DNA of 53,722 nt, taken from NCBI GenBank assembly GCA_947175425.1, contig CAMWMR010000019.1, positions 1 through 53,722 on the forward strand, written 5' to 3'. A program made the translations under genes and the position numbers. Each line of letters opens with the position of its first letter. Within the stretch, counting starts at the first letter, position 1. The DNA is from an uncultured Porphyromonadaceae bacterium. GTDB taxonomy: Bacteria; Bacteroidota; Bacteroidia; Bacteroidales; Muribaculaceae. The notes under the pieces were generated by a model that made no database searches, was not told the origin of the DNA, and saw only the letters and a program-made list of their open reading frames with translations. Shown here in pieces: positions 26,127-35,218 of the stretch.

Positions 26127-27224
26127 ATGAACCTGTTCCCCGAATTAAAAAAGAAATATACAAAGGACAGCCTTTCGGCAAGAGAGGCCCAGCGCATGGC
26201 CGAATTCATTGCATTCGGGCCTGTAATTTTCCAAACCGCCCGTATAATGGCAAAGTGGGGAATTCTGGACATGCTACGCAACAGCGACAGCGGAATGACA
26301 ATAGCCGAAGTTGCCGAAAAAGCGTCAATATCGGTTTATGCGGCCAAATGCCTGCTGGAGGCTTCGTTGTGCATTGGCATTGTATTAGTAAACGATAATA
26401 CCGACAGGTTTACATTATCCAAAACCGGCTGGTTTCTAATCAACGACCCGGCAACTAAGGTAAACATCGACTTTAACCACGATGTCAACTACCTCGGTTG
26501 GTTCAATCTTGAAGAATCGCTGCAACAAGGAAAACCTATAGGATTAAAAACTCTCGGCGACTGGCCTACCGTTTACGAAGGCCTCTCCTCTCTCCCCAAA
26601 CATATTCAGGACAGTTGGTTCGGGTTCGATCATTTTTACTCCGACAACTCTTTTGATACCGCCTTGAAAATAGTTTTTGCCGACAAACCCCGTACACTGC
26701 TGGATGTTGGCGGAAATACCGGACGGTGGGCGCTCCGCTGCGTTGAACACGACAAAGATGTAAACGTTACTATTCTCGACTTGCCTCAGCAAATCGGGAT
26801 GATGAAAGAGAACATAAAGGGACACACCGGAGCCGAAAGAATCGAGGGGCTCGGCGTAAACCTGCTTGATGAAAACAGCCCTCTCCCTACCGACAAAAAA
26901 TTCGAGGCTATATGGATGAGTCAGTTCCTTGACTGTTTCAGCGAGGAACAGATTGTCGGCATTCTTCGCCGGGCCTCCAAAATGATGGACAATGATTCTC
27001 GTCTTTACATAATGGAAACCCTTTGGGATAGGCAGAAATATGAGCCGGCCGCTCTGTGCCTCACCCTTACAAGCCTCTATTTCACCGCAATTGCAAACGG
27101 CAACAGCAAAATGTACCACTCCGAGGACATGGAGCGGCTCATTGAAAACGCCGGTCTCGAAATAGAGACAATACACGATTTCATCGGCCAGGGTCACAGC
27201 ATAATTGTTTGTAAACTAAAATAA
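26127..27224 (+). CDS. SAM-dependent O-methyltransferase
   Basis: A 365-residue methyltransferase with a winged-helix dimerisation N-terminus (about 20-110: IAEVAEKASISVYAAKCLLE) and a Rossmann domain. The AdoMet motif DVGGNTG is at about 193-199, and the acidic loop is TILDLPQQIGMMKE. The pattern fits the O-methyltransferase family of PF00891 type. It probably methylates the aryl head group or its hydroxyl in the pigment, as seen in known aryl polyenes. The site is inferred. Confidence 0.85.
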   Translation: MNLFPELKKKYTKDSLSAREAQRMAEFIAFGPVIFQTARIMAKWGILDMLRNSDSGMTIAEVAEKASISVYAAKCLLEASLCIGIVLVNDNTDRFTLSKTGWFLINDPATKVNIDFNHDVNYLGWFNLEESLQQGKPIGLKTLGDWPTVYEGLSSLPKHIQDSWFGFDHFYSDNSFDTALKIVFADKPRTLLDVGGNTGRWALRCVEHDKDVNVTILDLPQQIGMMKENIKGHTGAERIEGLGVNLLDENSPLPTDKKFEAIWMSQFLDCFSEEQIVGILRRASKMMDNDSRLYIMETLWDRQKYEPAALCLTLTSLYFTAIANGNSKMYHSEDMERLIENAGLEIETIHDFIGQGHSIIVCKLK

Positions 27225-27244
27225 TATAATAAATCATTATCATA

Positions 27245-27490
27245 ATGGAACGCAAAGAAATTGAAAGCAAAGTTCGCGATTTTCTTATCGAAGATTTGGA
27301 AGTAGATGAAGAAAAAATTCTACCCGAAGCACGACTCAAAGAGGATGTCGGTATCGACAGCCTCGATTTTGTCGACATTGTGGTTATTGTAGAAAAAACT
27401 TTCGGCTTCAAAATCAAACCCGAAGAAATGGCCGGAGTGATAACTCTCGACGATTTCTACGCCTACATTGAGAAAAAGGTTAACGCCTGA
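27245..27490 (+). CDS. Acyl carrier protein 1
   Basis: An 81-residue acyl carrier protein. The phosphopantetheine Ser is at about 39 in DVGIDSLDFVDI. It carries the growing chain as a thioester. It lies between the methyltransferase and the LpxL-like acyltransferase, and a second carrier protein at 30928 suggests separate starter and extender carriers. No phosphopantetheinyl transferase was found in the window. Confidence 0.93.
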   Translation: MERKEIESKVRDFLIEDLEVDEEKILPEARLKEDVGIDSLDFVDIVVIVEKTFGFKIKPEEMAGVITLDDFYAYIEKKVNA

Positions 27491-27504
27491 TACTTAGCGG
27501 CTCA

Positions 27505-28398
27505 ATGGGAGAACTCAAGCACGACAAATGGGTAGGGACGACCTACGGCAACGACGGCATGCACAAATGGCTTATCAAAATGTTGAAAGTCGTTGATGTG
27601 CGGCTTATCTATGCCTTTGCATCCGTGTTTGTAGTTCCTCCCACAATGCTCATAAACGGCAAAGCGCGAAAGGCCATATACAATTTCTACCGCACCGGAT
27701 TCCGATACAACAAGCTGAAGTCTTTGTGGATGACATATAAAAATCATTGCGCTTTTTCACAGGTTGTTATCGATAAATTCGCCATGTATGCCGGCAAAAA
27801 ATTTCGCATAAGCATTACCGGCTACGAACATTTTCGTTCTTTGACGGAACAAACTCCGGGATTTGTCCAGTTGAGTTCGCATATAGGCAACTATGAAATT
27901 GCCGGATACTCTCTCGTAGCCGATAAAAAACGTGTGAATGCCTTGGTTTTCGGAGGGGAGAAAGCTGCCGTAATGATGAACCGCAGCAAACTGTTCCAAA
28001 AGAACAACATACGCATGATTCCGATGTCGTCCGATATGACTCACCTCTTCCTTTTGGACGAGGCTCTGTCGAACGGAGAAATACTCAGCATGCCTGCCGA
28101 CCGGATTTTCGGGTCTCAAAAAGCGTATTCTCTGGAGCTGCTGGGAAGAAAAGCGCAATTTCCTCAGGGGCCGTTTGTTATGGCTGCTATCCGAGATGTC
28201 CCCGTGCTGTTTGTATCGGTAATGAAAACCGGGCTCAAAAGCTACCATATAACAGTTAGTCCTATAGAGTGTCCCGCCTCGGGAAACTCTAAAAGCAAAG
28301 CCGCCGATATGGCTCGCCGATATGTGGAACTTCTGGAAGGGACAGTTCGCAAACATCCGGCGCAGTGGTATAATTATTTCAATTTTTGGGAAAATTGA
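27505..28398 (+). CDS. LpxL/HtrB-like lipid acyltransferase
   Basis: A 297-residue acyltransferase of the lauroyl-acyltransferase type. The HX4E motif lies at about 126-131 (SSHIGNYEIAG), with an N-terminal hydrophobic stretch (about 33-51) for membrane attachment. In LpxL this fold moves an acyl chain from ACP to lipid A. Here it may move the finished polyene from the carrier protein to a membrane glycolipid. It overlaps the next gene (TGATG). Confidence 0.85.
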   Translation: MGELKHDKWVGTTYGNDGMHKWLIKMLKVVDVRLIYAFASVFVVPPTMLINGKARKAIYNFYRTGFRYNKLKSLWMTYKNHCAFSQVVIDKFAMYAGKKFRISITGYEHFRSLTEQTPGFVQLSSHIGNYEIAGYSLVADKKRVNALVFGGEKAAVMMNRSKLFQKNNIRMIPMSSDMTHLFLLDEALSNGEILSMPADRIFGSQKAYSLELLGRKAQFPQGPFVMAAIRDVPVLFVSVMKTGLKSYHITVSPIECPASGNSKSKAADMARRYVELLEGTVRKHPAQWYNYFNFWEN

Positions 28399-28838
28399 TG
28401 GAATTTGATAAAATCGACATACACGAACTTCTCCCGCAGCAGGAGCCGTTTGTCATGATTGGCAAGCTGCTCTACTGCGACATGAAAAAAACGCAGACTC
28501 TCACCGAAATCAAAGCCGGCAACATATTCGTCGACAACAATGAATTTAGCGCGTCCGGTATTATCGAGAACATCGCCCAGACCTGCGCCGCCCGCATAGG
28601 TTACATCAATAAATACATTCTCAAAAAAGACATTCAGTTAGGATTCATAGGAGCTATACGGAATTTGAACCTGCATCGTTATCCCAAAACAGGCGAAACA
28701 ATAAGCACTTCAATTACTGCATTGGAAGAAGTTTTCGGGATGACACTGGTTACCGCCACCGTAAAGGCAGGCGACGAACTGATAGCCGAAGCAGAGATGA
28801 AGATAGCCGTAAAAGAGGAACCTGAAAAAAGCGAATAG
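28398..28838 (+). CDS. Hotdog-fold dehydratase-like subunit with Glu but no catalytic His (ApeP-like)
   Basis: A 146-residue FabZ-related hotdog protein; the start at 28398 (MEFDKIDIHELL) is preferred because ATG overlaps the previous stop. The catalytic Glu of FabZ is kept at about 57 (SGIIENIAQTCA), but the stretch that should hold the HFPG His reads VDNNEFSA with no His. The hotdog at 34844 keeps the His and lacks the Glu. The two would form one composite active site. Aryl-polyene systems are known to use a heteromeric ApeI:ApeP dehydratase; assignment to those names is by analogy. Confidence 0.8.
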   Translation: MEFDKIDIHELLPQQEPFVMIGKLLYCDMKKTQTLTEIKAGNIFVDNNEFSASGIIENIAQTCAARIGYINKYILKKDIQLGFIGAIRNLNLHRYPKTGETISTSITALEEVFGMTLVTATVKAGDELIAEAEMKIAVKEEPEKSE

Positions 28839-28839
28839 C

Positions 28840-29259
28840 ATGAAAAAACTATCGGCATCCCGTCAGTTCGATATACGCTTCAGCGAGGTCGATTCCATGA
28901 ACATTGTGTGGCATGGATCATATCCTTTGTATTTTGAGGATGCACGCGAGGCATTCGGCAAAAAGTACGGGCTCGGATACATGACAATTTTCTCAAACGG
29001 ATACTACGCGCCCCTGGTCGAGCTTTCGTTCAAATACAAAAAGCCTCTTGTATACGAAATGAAGCCCACCATAATTATAACATACGTGCCTACGGAATCC
29101 GCCAAGATTGTTTTCGACTACGAAATAGTTGACGAAAACGACGGCTCTGTTATTGCGACAGGTCGTTCAGTACAGGTTTTTATGGATAAAGACTATCAGC
29201 TCGTATGGGATAATCCCGAATTTTACCGTAAATGGAAAGAAAAATGGGAGGTATTGTGA
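28840..29259 (+). CDS. YbgC/4-hydroxybenzoyl-CoA-type acyl thioesterase
   Basis: A 139-residue hotdog thioesterase. The typical active-site segment is EVDSMNIVWHGSYPLYFEDA, with the catalytic Asp in EVDSMN and VWHGxY. It would release a chain from carrier protein or remove faulty products. The stop lies inside the start region of the next ketosynthase, so the two are translationally linked. Confidence 0.88.
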   Translation: MKKLSASRQFDIRFSEVDSMNIVWHGSYPLYFEDAREAFGKKYGLGYMTIFSNGYYAPLVELSFKYKKPLVYEMKPTIIITYVPTESAKIVFDYEIVDENDGSVIATGRSVQVFMDKDYQLVWDNPEFYRKWKEKWEVL

Positions 29260-30392
29260 TTACAAAAATAGCCGATAATATTATATCCCCTCTCGGAACA
29301 AGTACCGACGAGAATTTCCGTGCCATCTGTAACGGTAACAGCATGCTCCGCGGGCATTCCGGAGCTTTCGGCTTGCCCGAAGATTTTTGCGGTTCACTAT
29401 TTAACCGTAACGAGCTTGAGTCGCGTATAAATACGGAAATCGCCAATAGCGAAACTTTCACTTTTTTCGAAAAGCTGTGCATATTCTCGGCAAAAAAAGC
29501 TATTGAAGATTGCAGACTGTCGGCCTGCGAAGCCGATGTGCTTTTCATACTCTCCACTACAAAAGGAAACGTTGAATATCTTGCCGAGTCAGCAACAGAC
29601 GAACGTTGTTTCCTTGCCGGCTCTGCGAAAAAAATAGCGGAATATTTTAAAAACACAAATCCTCCGCTCGTAGTATCCAACGCCTGCATCTCAGGTGTTT
29701 GTGCACAAATTGCGGCTGTTCGGGCTTTGTTGAGCGGCCGATACCGCCATGCTATAGTAATCGGTTGCGATGTCCTTTCAAAATTCATTGTATCCGGGTT
29801 TCAGTCATTCAAAGCTCTCAGCCCCGAACCTTGCAAACCTTACGACAAGGAGCGTATAGGCCTCAACCTCGGAGAAGCTGCCGGTACTATTATTCTTAGC
29901 GCTACAGCCGACAATGAAAAAGCTCAATGGCAATATATTGCAGGAGCTATTCACAACGATGCCAATCATATTTCCGGCCCGTCACGTACAGGAGAAGGTG
30001 CATTCCGTGTAATTCTCGATATTCTCAAGGAAATTTCAACCGACGAAATAGCATTCATCAATACACACGGGACATCGACAGCCTACAACGACGAAATGGA
30101 ATCCATTGCACTCCACCGGGCGCAATTGGATGACGTTCCCGTAACCGGACTGAAAGGGAACTACGGACACACACTCGGGGCAGCCGGAATTATTGAAACT
30201 ATTTTATCGATGAAAGCGGTCGACAACAAGCTTGTTTTGCCTACAAAAGGCTTCGAAAATTCCGGGACAAGCTATCCTGTGAATGTTTCGGCCGAAACTC
30301 GCACAACCGACAAAACGGCATTTATAAAAATATTGTCGGGATTCGGCGGTTCAAATGCCGGAATAGCCTATCGGAAAGGAGGCCTGCAATGA
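29232..30392 (+). CDS. Beta-ketoacyl-ACP synthase (KS)
   Basis: A 386-residue ketosynthase if the first ATG is used; the ATG at 29244 (MGGIVITKIAD) is also likely. The catalytic set is complete: Cys at about 152 (SNACISGVCAQ), His at about 279 (INTHGTSTAYND) and His at about 313 (GNYGHTLGAAG). The N-terminus is more divergent than in the other two synthases. It may be the priming or a special extending KS. It overlaps both neighbours. Confidence 0.9.
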   Translation: MERKMGGIVITKIADNIISPLGTSTDENFRAICNGNSMLRGHSGAFGLPEDFCGSLFNRNELESRINTEIANSETFTFFEKLCIFSAKKAIEDCRLSACEADVLFILSTTKGNVEYLAESATDERCFLAGSAKKIAEYFKNTNPPLVVSNACISGVCAQIAAVRALLSGRYRHAIVIGCDVLSKFIVSGFQSFKALSPEPCKPYDKERIGLNLGEAAGTIILSATADNEKAQWQYIAGAIHNDANHISGPSRTGEGAFRVILDILKEISTDEIAFINTHGTSTAYNDEMESIALHRAQLDDVPVTGLKGNYGHTLGAAGIIETILSMKAVDNKLVLPTKGFENSGTSYPVNVSAETRTTDKTAFIKILSGFGGSNAGIAYRKGGLQ

Positions 30393-30916
30393 AAACACTT
30401 GCACATGTACGCATTACTCCGACCGATACAAGCGTTAACGGTGCTACTGTTTCCTCGGCATCGCTTGCGGGTCTATACAGGGAATTTGCAGGAGATTATC
30501 CCAAGTTTTTCAAAATGGATTCTCTTTGCAAACTCGGATTTATGGCGGCGGAATTGTGTCTTAAAAACTTGTCGGCCGACGAAAAAGAAAACACAGCCGT
30601 AATACTGTTCAACCGTAACGGTTCTCTTGTTACCGACCGGAACTATCAAAAAACCATAGAGTCCGACAACTATTTTCCAAGCCCGGCACTGTTTGTCTAC
30701 ACTCTCGCAAACATAGTGACAGGAGAAATTGCAATACGTCATAAAATATACGGAGAAACCTCTTTTTATGTTCTTGACTCTCGCGATGAAACACTTATGG
30801 ATGAAATAGTAAGCGACACATTGCTTACATCTTCTCCGCGGTATATTCTCACAGGATTCGTAGAATATGAGAACGAGCAAAATTATATCGCCGATATAAA
30901 ATTAGTAACAAAATAA
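30389..30916 (+). CDS. Ketosynthase-like stub protein without catalytic residues
   Basis: A 175-residue protein. The stretch YPKFFKMDSLCKLGFMAAE and FPSPALFVYTLANIVTGEIA recall the first half of the ketosynthase thiolase fold (the region up to the nucleophile elbow), but no catalytic Cys or His motif is present and the second half is absent. It may be a structural or chain-length partner of one KS. It starts inside the previous KS stop (ATGA). Function not known. Confidence 0.7.
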   Translation: MKTLAHVRITPTDTSVNGATVSSASLAGLYREFAGDYPKFFKMDSLCKLGFMAAELCLKNLSADEKENTAVILFNRNGSLVTDRNYQKTIESDNYFPSPALFVYTLANIVTGEIAIRHKIYGETSFYVLDSRDETLMDEIVSDTLLTSSPRYILTGFVEYENEQNYIADIKLVTK

Positions 30917-30927
30917 AAATACCACAT

Positions 30928-31185
30928 ATGGACAATCTGATTTTACAACTTAAAAATCAAATTATTGAAGTTCTCAATCTTGAGGACATGACTGCCGACG
31001 ACATCGCCACCGATGCGCCTCTGTTTGGCGAAGGCCTCGGGCTTGATTCAATCGATGCTCTCGAACTCATTGTTCTTCTTGAACGTGAGTACGGCATCAA
31101 GCTGTCGAATCCTGCCGAAGGAAAACAAATATTCAGCTCCGTAGCATCTATTGCCGATTTCGTTAGCAAGAACCGTAAAAAATAG
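30928..31185 (+). CDS. Acyl carrier protein 2
   Basis: An 85-residue acyl carrier protein with the phosphopantetheine Ser at about 41 in GLGLDSIDALELIV. It is clearly different from the carrier protein at 27245 (GIDSLD). It lies two bases before a ketosynthase gene. Two carriers in one cluster fit a scheme with separate loading and extension carriers. Confidence 0.93.
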   Translation: MDNLILQLKNQIIEVLNLEDMTADDIATDAPLFGEGLGLDSIDALELIVLLEREYGIKLSNPAEGKQIFSSVASIADFVSKNRKK

Positions 31186-31187
31186 AT

Positions 31188-32396
31188 ATGGGCAAAAGAG
31201 TATTCGTGACAGGAGCCGGAATTATTTCCGCTTTGGGCACCGGCAACGATGCCACCCTCAAGGCATTGCTTGAGGGGAAATCCGGTATCGGAAAAATTAC
31301 CTGCATCGACACCGAACACACCGAATTCCCGGTAGGAGAAGTTGCCATGTCCAATTCCGAAATGTCACGTATACTCAACGTCAATTACCCTGTTAACGGT
31401 CTCCGCACAGTCCTTCTTGGAATATTCGCTGCCCGGGAAGCCCTGGTGTCGGCCTCTCTGTCACCCGAGCTGCTTCGTTCGGCGGCATTCATAAGCGGAA
31501 CAACTGTCGGGGGCATGGACAAAACCGAACGTCATTTCAAAACTGTTTTCGATACCAACGTCGAAACCGAGGACAGTCTCGAGATGAAATTCAACGATTG
31601 CGGCTACTCTACCGAACTTATAGCCGACAGTCTCGGCAAATTCAGAATGGTAACCACAAGCTCCACTGCATGTTCATCTGCTGCAAACGCCATAATTCTC
31701 GGTGCCAACCTTATAAAGGCCGGTATCGTGGACATTGCTGTTGTAGGAGGGGCGGAGGCACTCACAAAATTTCATCTCAACGGCTTCAATACCCTCATGA
31801 TTCTCGACAAAGAACAGTGCCGGCCGTTCGATAAAAACCGTTCGGGTATAAACCTCGGAGAGGGTGCGGCTTATTTAGTTCTTGAAAGCGAAAAATCTGC
31901 CAAAAGCAGAGAAGTTGGTATTATGGCCGAACTGAGCGGATATGCCAATACTTGCGATGCATTTCATCAGACGGCGACTTCCGAAAACGGCGAGGGCGCA
32001 TATAAGGCCATGCTTAAGGCAATGGAAATGGCAAGGCTTACCCCAGCCGACATCGACTATATCAACGCTCACGGCACAGGAACTCCCAATAACGATGAAA
32101 CAGAACTGGCCGCCATGGAACGTATATGGACCGATAAATTGCCCCTATTCTCTTCCACAAAATCATTGACCGGCCACACGACAAGCGCTTCCGGATCTAT
32201 AGAATCCGTTATCTGTCTGCTGGCGCTACAAAACGGTTTTGTCCCAGGAAATTCCGGTTGGAGAACTCCCATTAAAGAAAATGCAAATCCGGTTGTCGAA
32301 AACACGCCACTCCCCGAAATACGGAACATAATAAACAATTCTTTCGGTTTCGGCGGCAACGACTCTTCTATTATATTCTCAAAATACATTCCATAG
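31188..32396 (+). CDS. Beta-ketoacyl-ACP synthase (KS alpha)
   Basis: A 402-residue ketosynthase with Cys at about 162 (TSSTACSSAANA), His at about 295 (NAHGTGTPNND) and His at about 330 (SLTGHTTSASG). It is followed within three bases by a KS-like protein that lacks the nucleophile, the arrangement of KS/chain-length-factor pairs in type II polyketide systems, and so is the best candidate for the main extending KS. Confidence 0.93.
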   Translation: MGKRVFVTGAGIISALGTGNDATLKALLEGKSGIGKITCIDTEHTEFPVGEVAMSNSEMSRILNVNYPVNGLRTVLLGIFAAREALVSASLSPELLRSAAFISGTTVGGMDKTERHFKTVFDTNVETEDSLEMKFNDCGYSTELIADSLGKFRMVTTSSTACSSAANAIILGANLIKAGIVDIAVVGGAEALTKFHLNGFNTLMILDKEQCRPFDKNRSGINLGEGAAYLVLESEKSAKSREVGIMAELSGYANTCDAFHQTATSENGEGAYKAMLKAMEMARLTPADIDYINAHGTGTPNNDETELAAMERIWTDKLPLFSSTKSLTGHTTSASGSIESVICLLALQNGFVPGNSGWRTPIKENANPVVENTPLPEIRNIINNSFGFGGNDSSIIFSKYIP

Positions 32397-32398
32397 AA

Positions 32399-33409
32399 AT
32401 GACTGCACGCTGTTTTGTAAACTCAATGGCTCAAGTATCATGCCGCCAACCGCTCTCCGATGAGTGGTTCGACAATCCATGCGCGCTCACTGCGGCATAT
32501 ACCCGCGCTCAGGAGCCCGATACCAAAGGATTGATTGTACCGTCGGAGGCAAGAAGAATGAGCAAAATTCTCAAGCGTGCTGTTGCAACATCCATAACCG
32601 CGTTAAACAATTCGTGCGTGGAGCAGCCCGATGCAATTATTACAGGCACAGGCATGGGTTGCATGGAAAACTCCGAGAAATTCCTTGTAGACATGTGCCG
32701 CTACGGCGAGAACTGCCTCAAGCCTTCACTGTTCATGCAGTCCACCCACAACACAATAAGCTCGCTTATTGCAATAATCCTGAAGTGTCACGGCTATAAT
32801 AATACCTACTCCCACAAAGGAATATCGTTTGAAAGCGCGTTGCTGGATGCTTTTGTGCAGATTAAGAACGGAAACATAGGAAATGCGCTCGTCGGCGCTC
32901 ACGATGAAGTAACCCCGTTCATGGCTCTGGTCATGAAACGTACACATCCCGAGTACACCAACATTACGGAAACTTCGGTATCGGCAATTCTCTCTTCAAC
33001 CGAAACCGATTCCAATATTTGCGAAATTACCGATGTAAACTTATTCCACAACCCGGAACCTGAATTTCTCGCCGGGATTCTGAATAAAACCGACGACTCG
33101 TTACTTCTTCTCGGAGTAAACGGTAACCAATTGAATGATACGCCATACATGAGTTTATTGGAAAAATTGTCGTACTCACCTTCCACTCTGCGTTATAAAA
33201 ATATTTTCGGCGATAATTTTTCTTCACCGGCACTCGCATTCTATGCCGCGGCAACCATTCTCAAACAACAGAGAATACCGGCGCCTCTTTATTGTGATAC
33301 GAGTAAAAACTACACCGGGAAAATCAACAATATAACAATACTGAATCATTGCGACAACACTGCTTGGTCGCTGATTCGGCTTAAAAAGTTTGATTTATGT
33401 GGCAGTTGA
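32399..33409 (+). CDS. Chain-length-factor-like KS-related protein (PF13723 type, ApeC-like)
   Basis: A 336-residue KS-fold protein. The region that should hold the active Cys reads YSHKGISFESALLDAF with no Cys nucleophile, and the His motifs are lost too (LVGAHDEVTPF is only reminiscent). SMAQVSCRQPL at the N-terminus and STHNTISSLIAIIL are typical of the beta-ketoacyl-synthase-like family found in aryl-polyene clusters. It should pair with the KS at 31188 and set chain length. It overlaps the next gene by 13 bases. Confidence 0.8.
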   Translation: MTARCFVNSMAQVSCRQPLSDEWFDNPCALTAAYTRAQEPDTKGLIVPSEARRMSKILKRAVATSITALNNSCVEQPDAIITGTGMGCMENSEKFLVDMCRYGENCLKPSLFMQSTHNTISSLIAIILKCHGYNNTYSHKGISFESALLDAFVQIKNGNIGNALVGAHDEVTPFMALVMKRTHPEYTNITETSVSAILSSTETDSNICEITDVNLFHNPEPEFLAGILNKTDDSLLLLGVNGNQLNDTPYMSLLEKLSYSPSTLRYKNIFGDNFSSPALAFYAAATILKQQRIPAPLYCDTSKNYTGKINNITILNHCDNTAWSLIRLKKFDLCGS

Positions 33410-33750
33410 TAGGATTATCCATATTGCAAAGCCTTATGCTGTCGTTCGGTCAGCTTACACTAAAACTGGCATTGGCAAAAATGCCTCCGTTTTCATGGTC
33501 GACACAGTTTTGGGGCGATTTGCTCACCAACTGGTGGTTCATGCTTTGCGGGCTGCTATTTGGCGGAGCCTCAATACTTTGGATGTATATTCTGAAGCAT
33601 TTTCCTCTCAGCATGGCATATCCAATGGCAAGTATGGGATACGTTTTCGGACTTATCCTTGCCGCATTTTTCCTTCATGAGGATATTGCCTGGAACAGGT
33701 GGCTGGGAGTCGCTTTCATTATGTTAGGATGTGTTTTTGTCGCTAAATAA
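33397..33750 (+). CDS. Small EamA/SMR-like four-helix membrane transporter
   Basis: A 117-residue protein with four predicted membrane helices (about 3-23, 43-63, 70-92 and 97-115). The motif YPMASMGYVFGLILAAFFLHE recalls the ArnE/EmrE-type small multidrug or undecaprenyl-sugar flippases (written in part: MAYPMASMGY). It may flip a lipid-linked intermediate or the pigment lipid across the inner membrane. EmrE-type proteins work as dimers. Confidence 0.8.
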   Translation: MWQLIGLSILQSLMLSFGQLTLKLALAKMPPFSWSTQFWGDLLTNWWFMLCGLLFGGASILWMYILKHFPLSMAYPMASMGYVFGLILAAFFLHEDIAWNRWLGVAFIMLGCVFVAK

Positions 33751-33757
33751 TATAAAT

Positions 33758-34405
33758 ATGACCCGTACAATCAAAATATTCGTTCTTTTCATATCTCTGT
33801 TTTGCTCAGGCATATTATTGTCGGATGCGGCTACATTGACAGCGCAACAACAGCAACAAATAATAAGCCGTATAAACACCGCTGCTTCGGAAATAAAAAC
33901 GATGACTTGCTCGTTTACACAAACGAAAAACCTGTCGATGCTGAACGACAAAATGGTGTCTCATGGAAAGATGATATACAGCCAACCCGACAAACTGCGT
34001 TGGGAGTACACCGAGCCTTATCAATATCTGTTCATTTTCAACGGTTCCAAGATTTATATAGGCAACAAATCCCGCAAGGATGTCATTGATACTAACAGTA
34101 ACAAGGTATTTAAGGAAGTAGCCCGTATTATGATGAGCACCGTAACCGGAAAAGCTCTTTCAAGTACCTCGGAATTTACCATAACTGTTGCCGACGAACG
34201 CGGTGCATACGTGGTAACAATGCTGCCTAAGAAAAAAGAAATACGACAGATGTTCTCGCGTATCGAGCTGGTATTCGACAAAACCGGCTCTATGATTTCG
34301 GAAATAAATATTTTCGAAAAAAACGGCGACTCTACAAATATCAAAATTACAAACATAAGCACCAACAAAGCTGTAGATGAGAGTAATTTCGCTATTCCTG
34401 AGTAG
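33758..34405 (+). CDS. LolA-like periplasmic lipid/lipoprotein carrier
   Basis: A 215-residue protein; the start at 33758 (MTRTIKIFVLF) gives a proper signal peptide (to about residue 25), unlike the frame opening at 33731. The mature part has the LolA pattern (AASEIKTMTCSFTQTKNLSM, KLRWEYTEPYQYLFIFNGSK). LolA carries lipid-anchored cargo through the periplasm, and pigment clusters often carry their own copy. It probably helps to move the polyene lipid to the outer membrane. Confidence 0.88.
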   Translation: MTRTIKIFVLFISLFCSGILLSDAATLTAQQQQQIISRINTAASEIKTMTCSFTQTKNLSMLNDKMVSHGKMIYSQPDKLRWEYTEPYQYLFIFNGSKIYIGNKSRKDVIDTNSNKVFKEVARIMMSTVTGKALSSTSEFTITVADERGAYVVTMLPKKKEIRQMFSRIELVFDKTGSMISEINIFEKNGDSTNIKITNISTNKAVDESNFAIPE

Positions 34406-34847
34406 CATTGTCGTTTTTCTCGCATTTGTAGCGAATGCCGGGAATGTGCCTGCCGACAGTATTGTTCCGGCAAGCTCTCGCTATGCTTTTGAAATTGAAA
34501 CCTCAAAAGCTGCTCTCTCAGGCTTTCTAATCACAAAAGAAAGCACCGCAAACATTGCCGGCAGCATGATAAATGAATTCGGGATTTCTGCAATAGACTT
34601 CATCTACGAACGCGAAAAGAACAAACTTGAACTGAAAAATGTAGTCGGTTTCCTGAATAAATGGTATATTCGCAAAGTACTGAAAAATGACCTCTTGTTT
34701 TGCCTTCATATTCTGTACGATATTCCTTACACCAAACGGCACCACTACATTGTGGAACGTAGTGAATCTTCAGTCACTATTATAAATAATAAAAGGCATT
34801 TAAAATATTCGTTTTCTTTACAAAACCCGGCCAGCCGAAACATATGA
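34377..34847 (+). CDS. Unknown exported protein, 156 residues
   Basis: It has a signal peptide (about 1-21, ending ANA-G). No lipobox Cys is obvious. The family is not recognised; it lies where some aryl-polyene clusters have a DUF3261-type outer-membrane lipoprotein next to LolA, but the match is positional only. It overlaps the LolA-like gene by 29 bases and the next gene by ATGA. A LolB-like acceptor role is a guess. Confidence 0.65.
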   Translation: MRVISLFLSSIVVFLAFVANAGNVPADSIVPASSRYAFEIETSKAALSGFLITKESTANIAGSMINEFGISAIDFIYEREKNKLELKNVVGFLNKWYIRKVLKNDLLFCLHILYDIPYTKRHHYIVERSESSVTIINNKRHLKYSFSLQNPASRNI

Positions 34848-35215
34848 AACTGAAAGATAATCTATACAGAATAATAAGTGCCGACACATCGACGAACACC
34901 TTCCGGATAGAGTTCGTTCCCGAAAGTTGCATATACAAAGCGCATTTCCCCGAAATGCCTGTTACCCCCGGTGTGTGCATTGTGCAGATTGCCGGAGAAC
35001 TCCTTGAAGAAAAAACAGGAGTACCCATGCGCCTCACAACAGTGAGTAATGCCAAGTTTTTAGCTGTGATTTCTCCGCAAGAAAACTCTTTGGTTACGTA
35101 TCAACTCGCCAAAATCGCCTGCGATGATGAATCCGGCATTTGCAAGCTTTCGGCAATTGTATCTAATAACGAAAAAGTTTTTGCAAAGCTGTCGTTGGTT
35201 TTCAGCACTAAGTAA
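34844..35215 (+). CDS. Hotdog-fold dehydratase subunit with His but no catalytic Glu (ApeI-like)
   Basis: A 123-residue FabZ/FabA-related hotdog. The catalytic His is kept at about 34 in YKAHFPEMPVTPGVCIVQ, but the residue 14 positions on, Glu in FabZ, is Gln at about 48. This complements the protein at 28398, which has the Glu but no His. In FabZ dimers the His and Glu of one site come from two subunits, so a heterodimer would build one full site. Confidence 0.82.
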   Translation: MKLKDNLYRIISADTSTNTFRIEFVPESCIYKAHFPEMPVTPGVCIVQIAGELLEEKTGVPMRLTTVSNAKFLAVISPQENSLVTYQLAKIACDDESGICKLSAIVSNNEKVFAKLSLVFSTK

Positions 35216-35218
35216 TAT

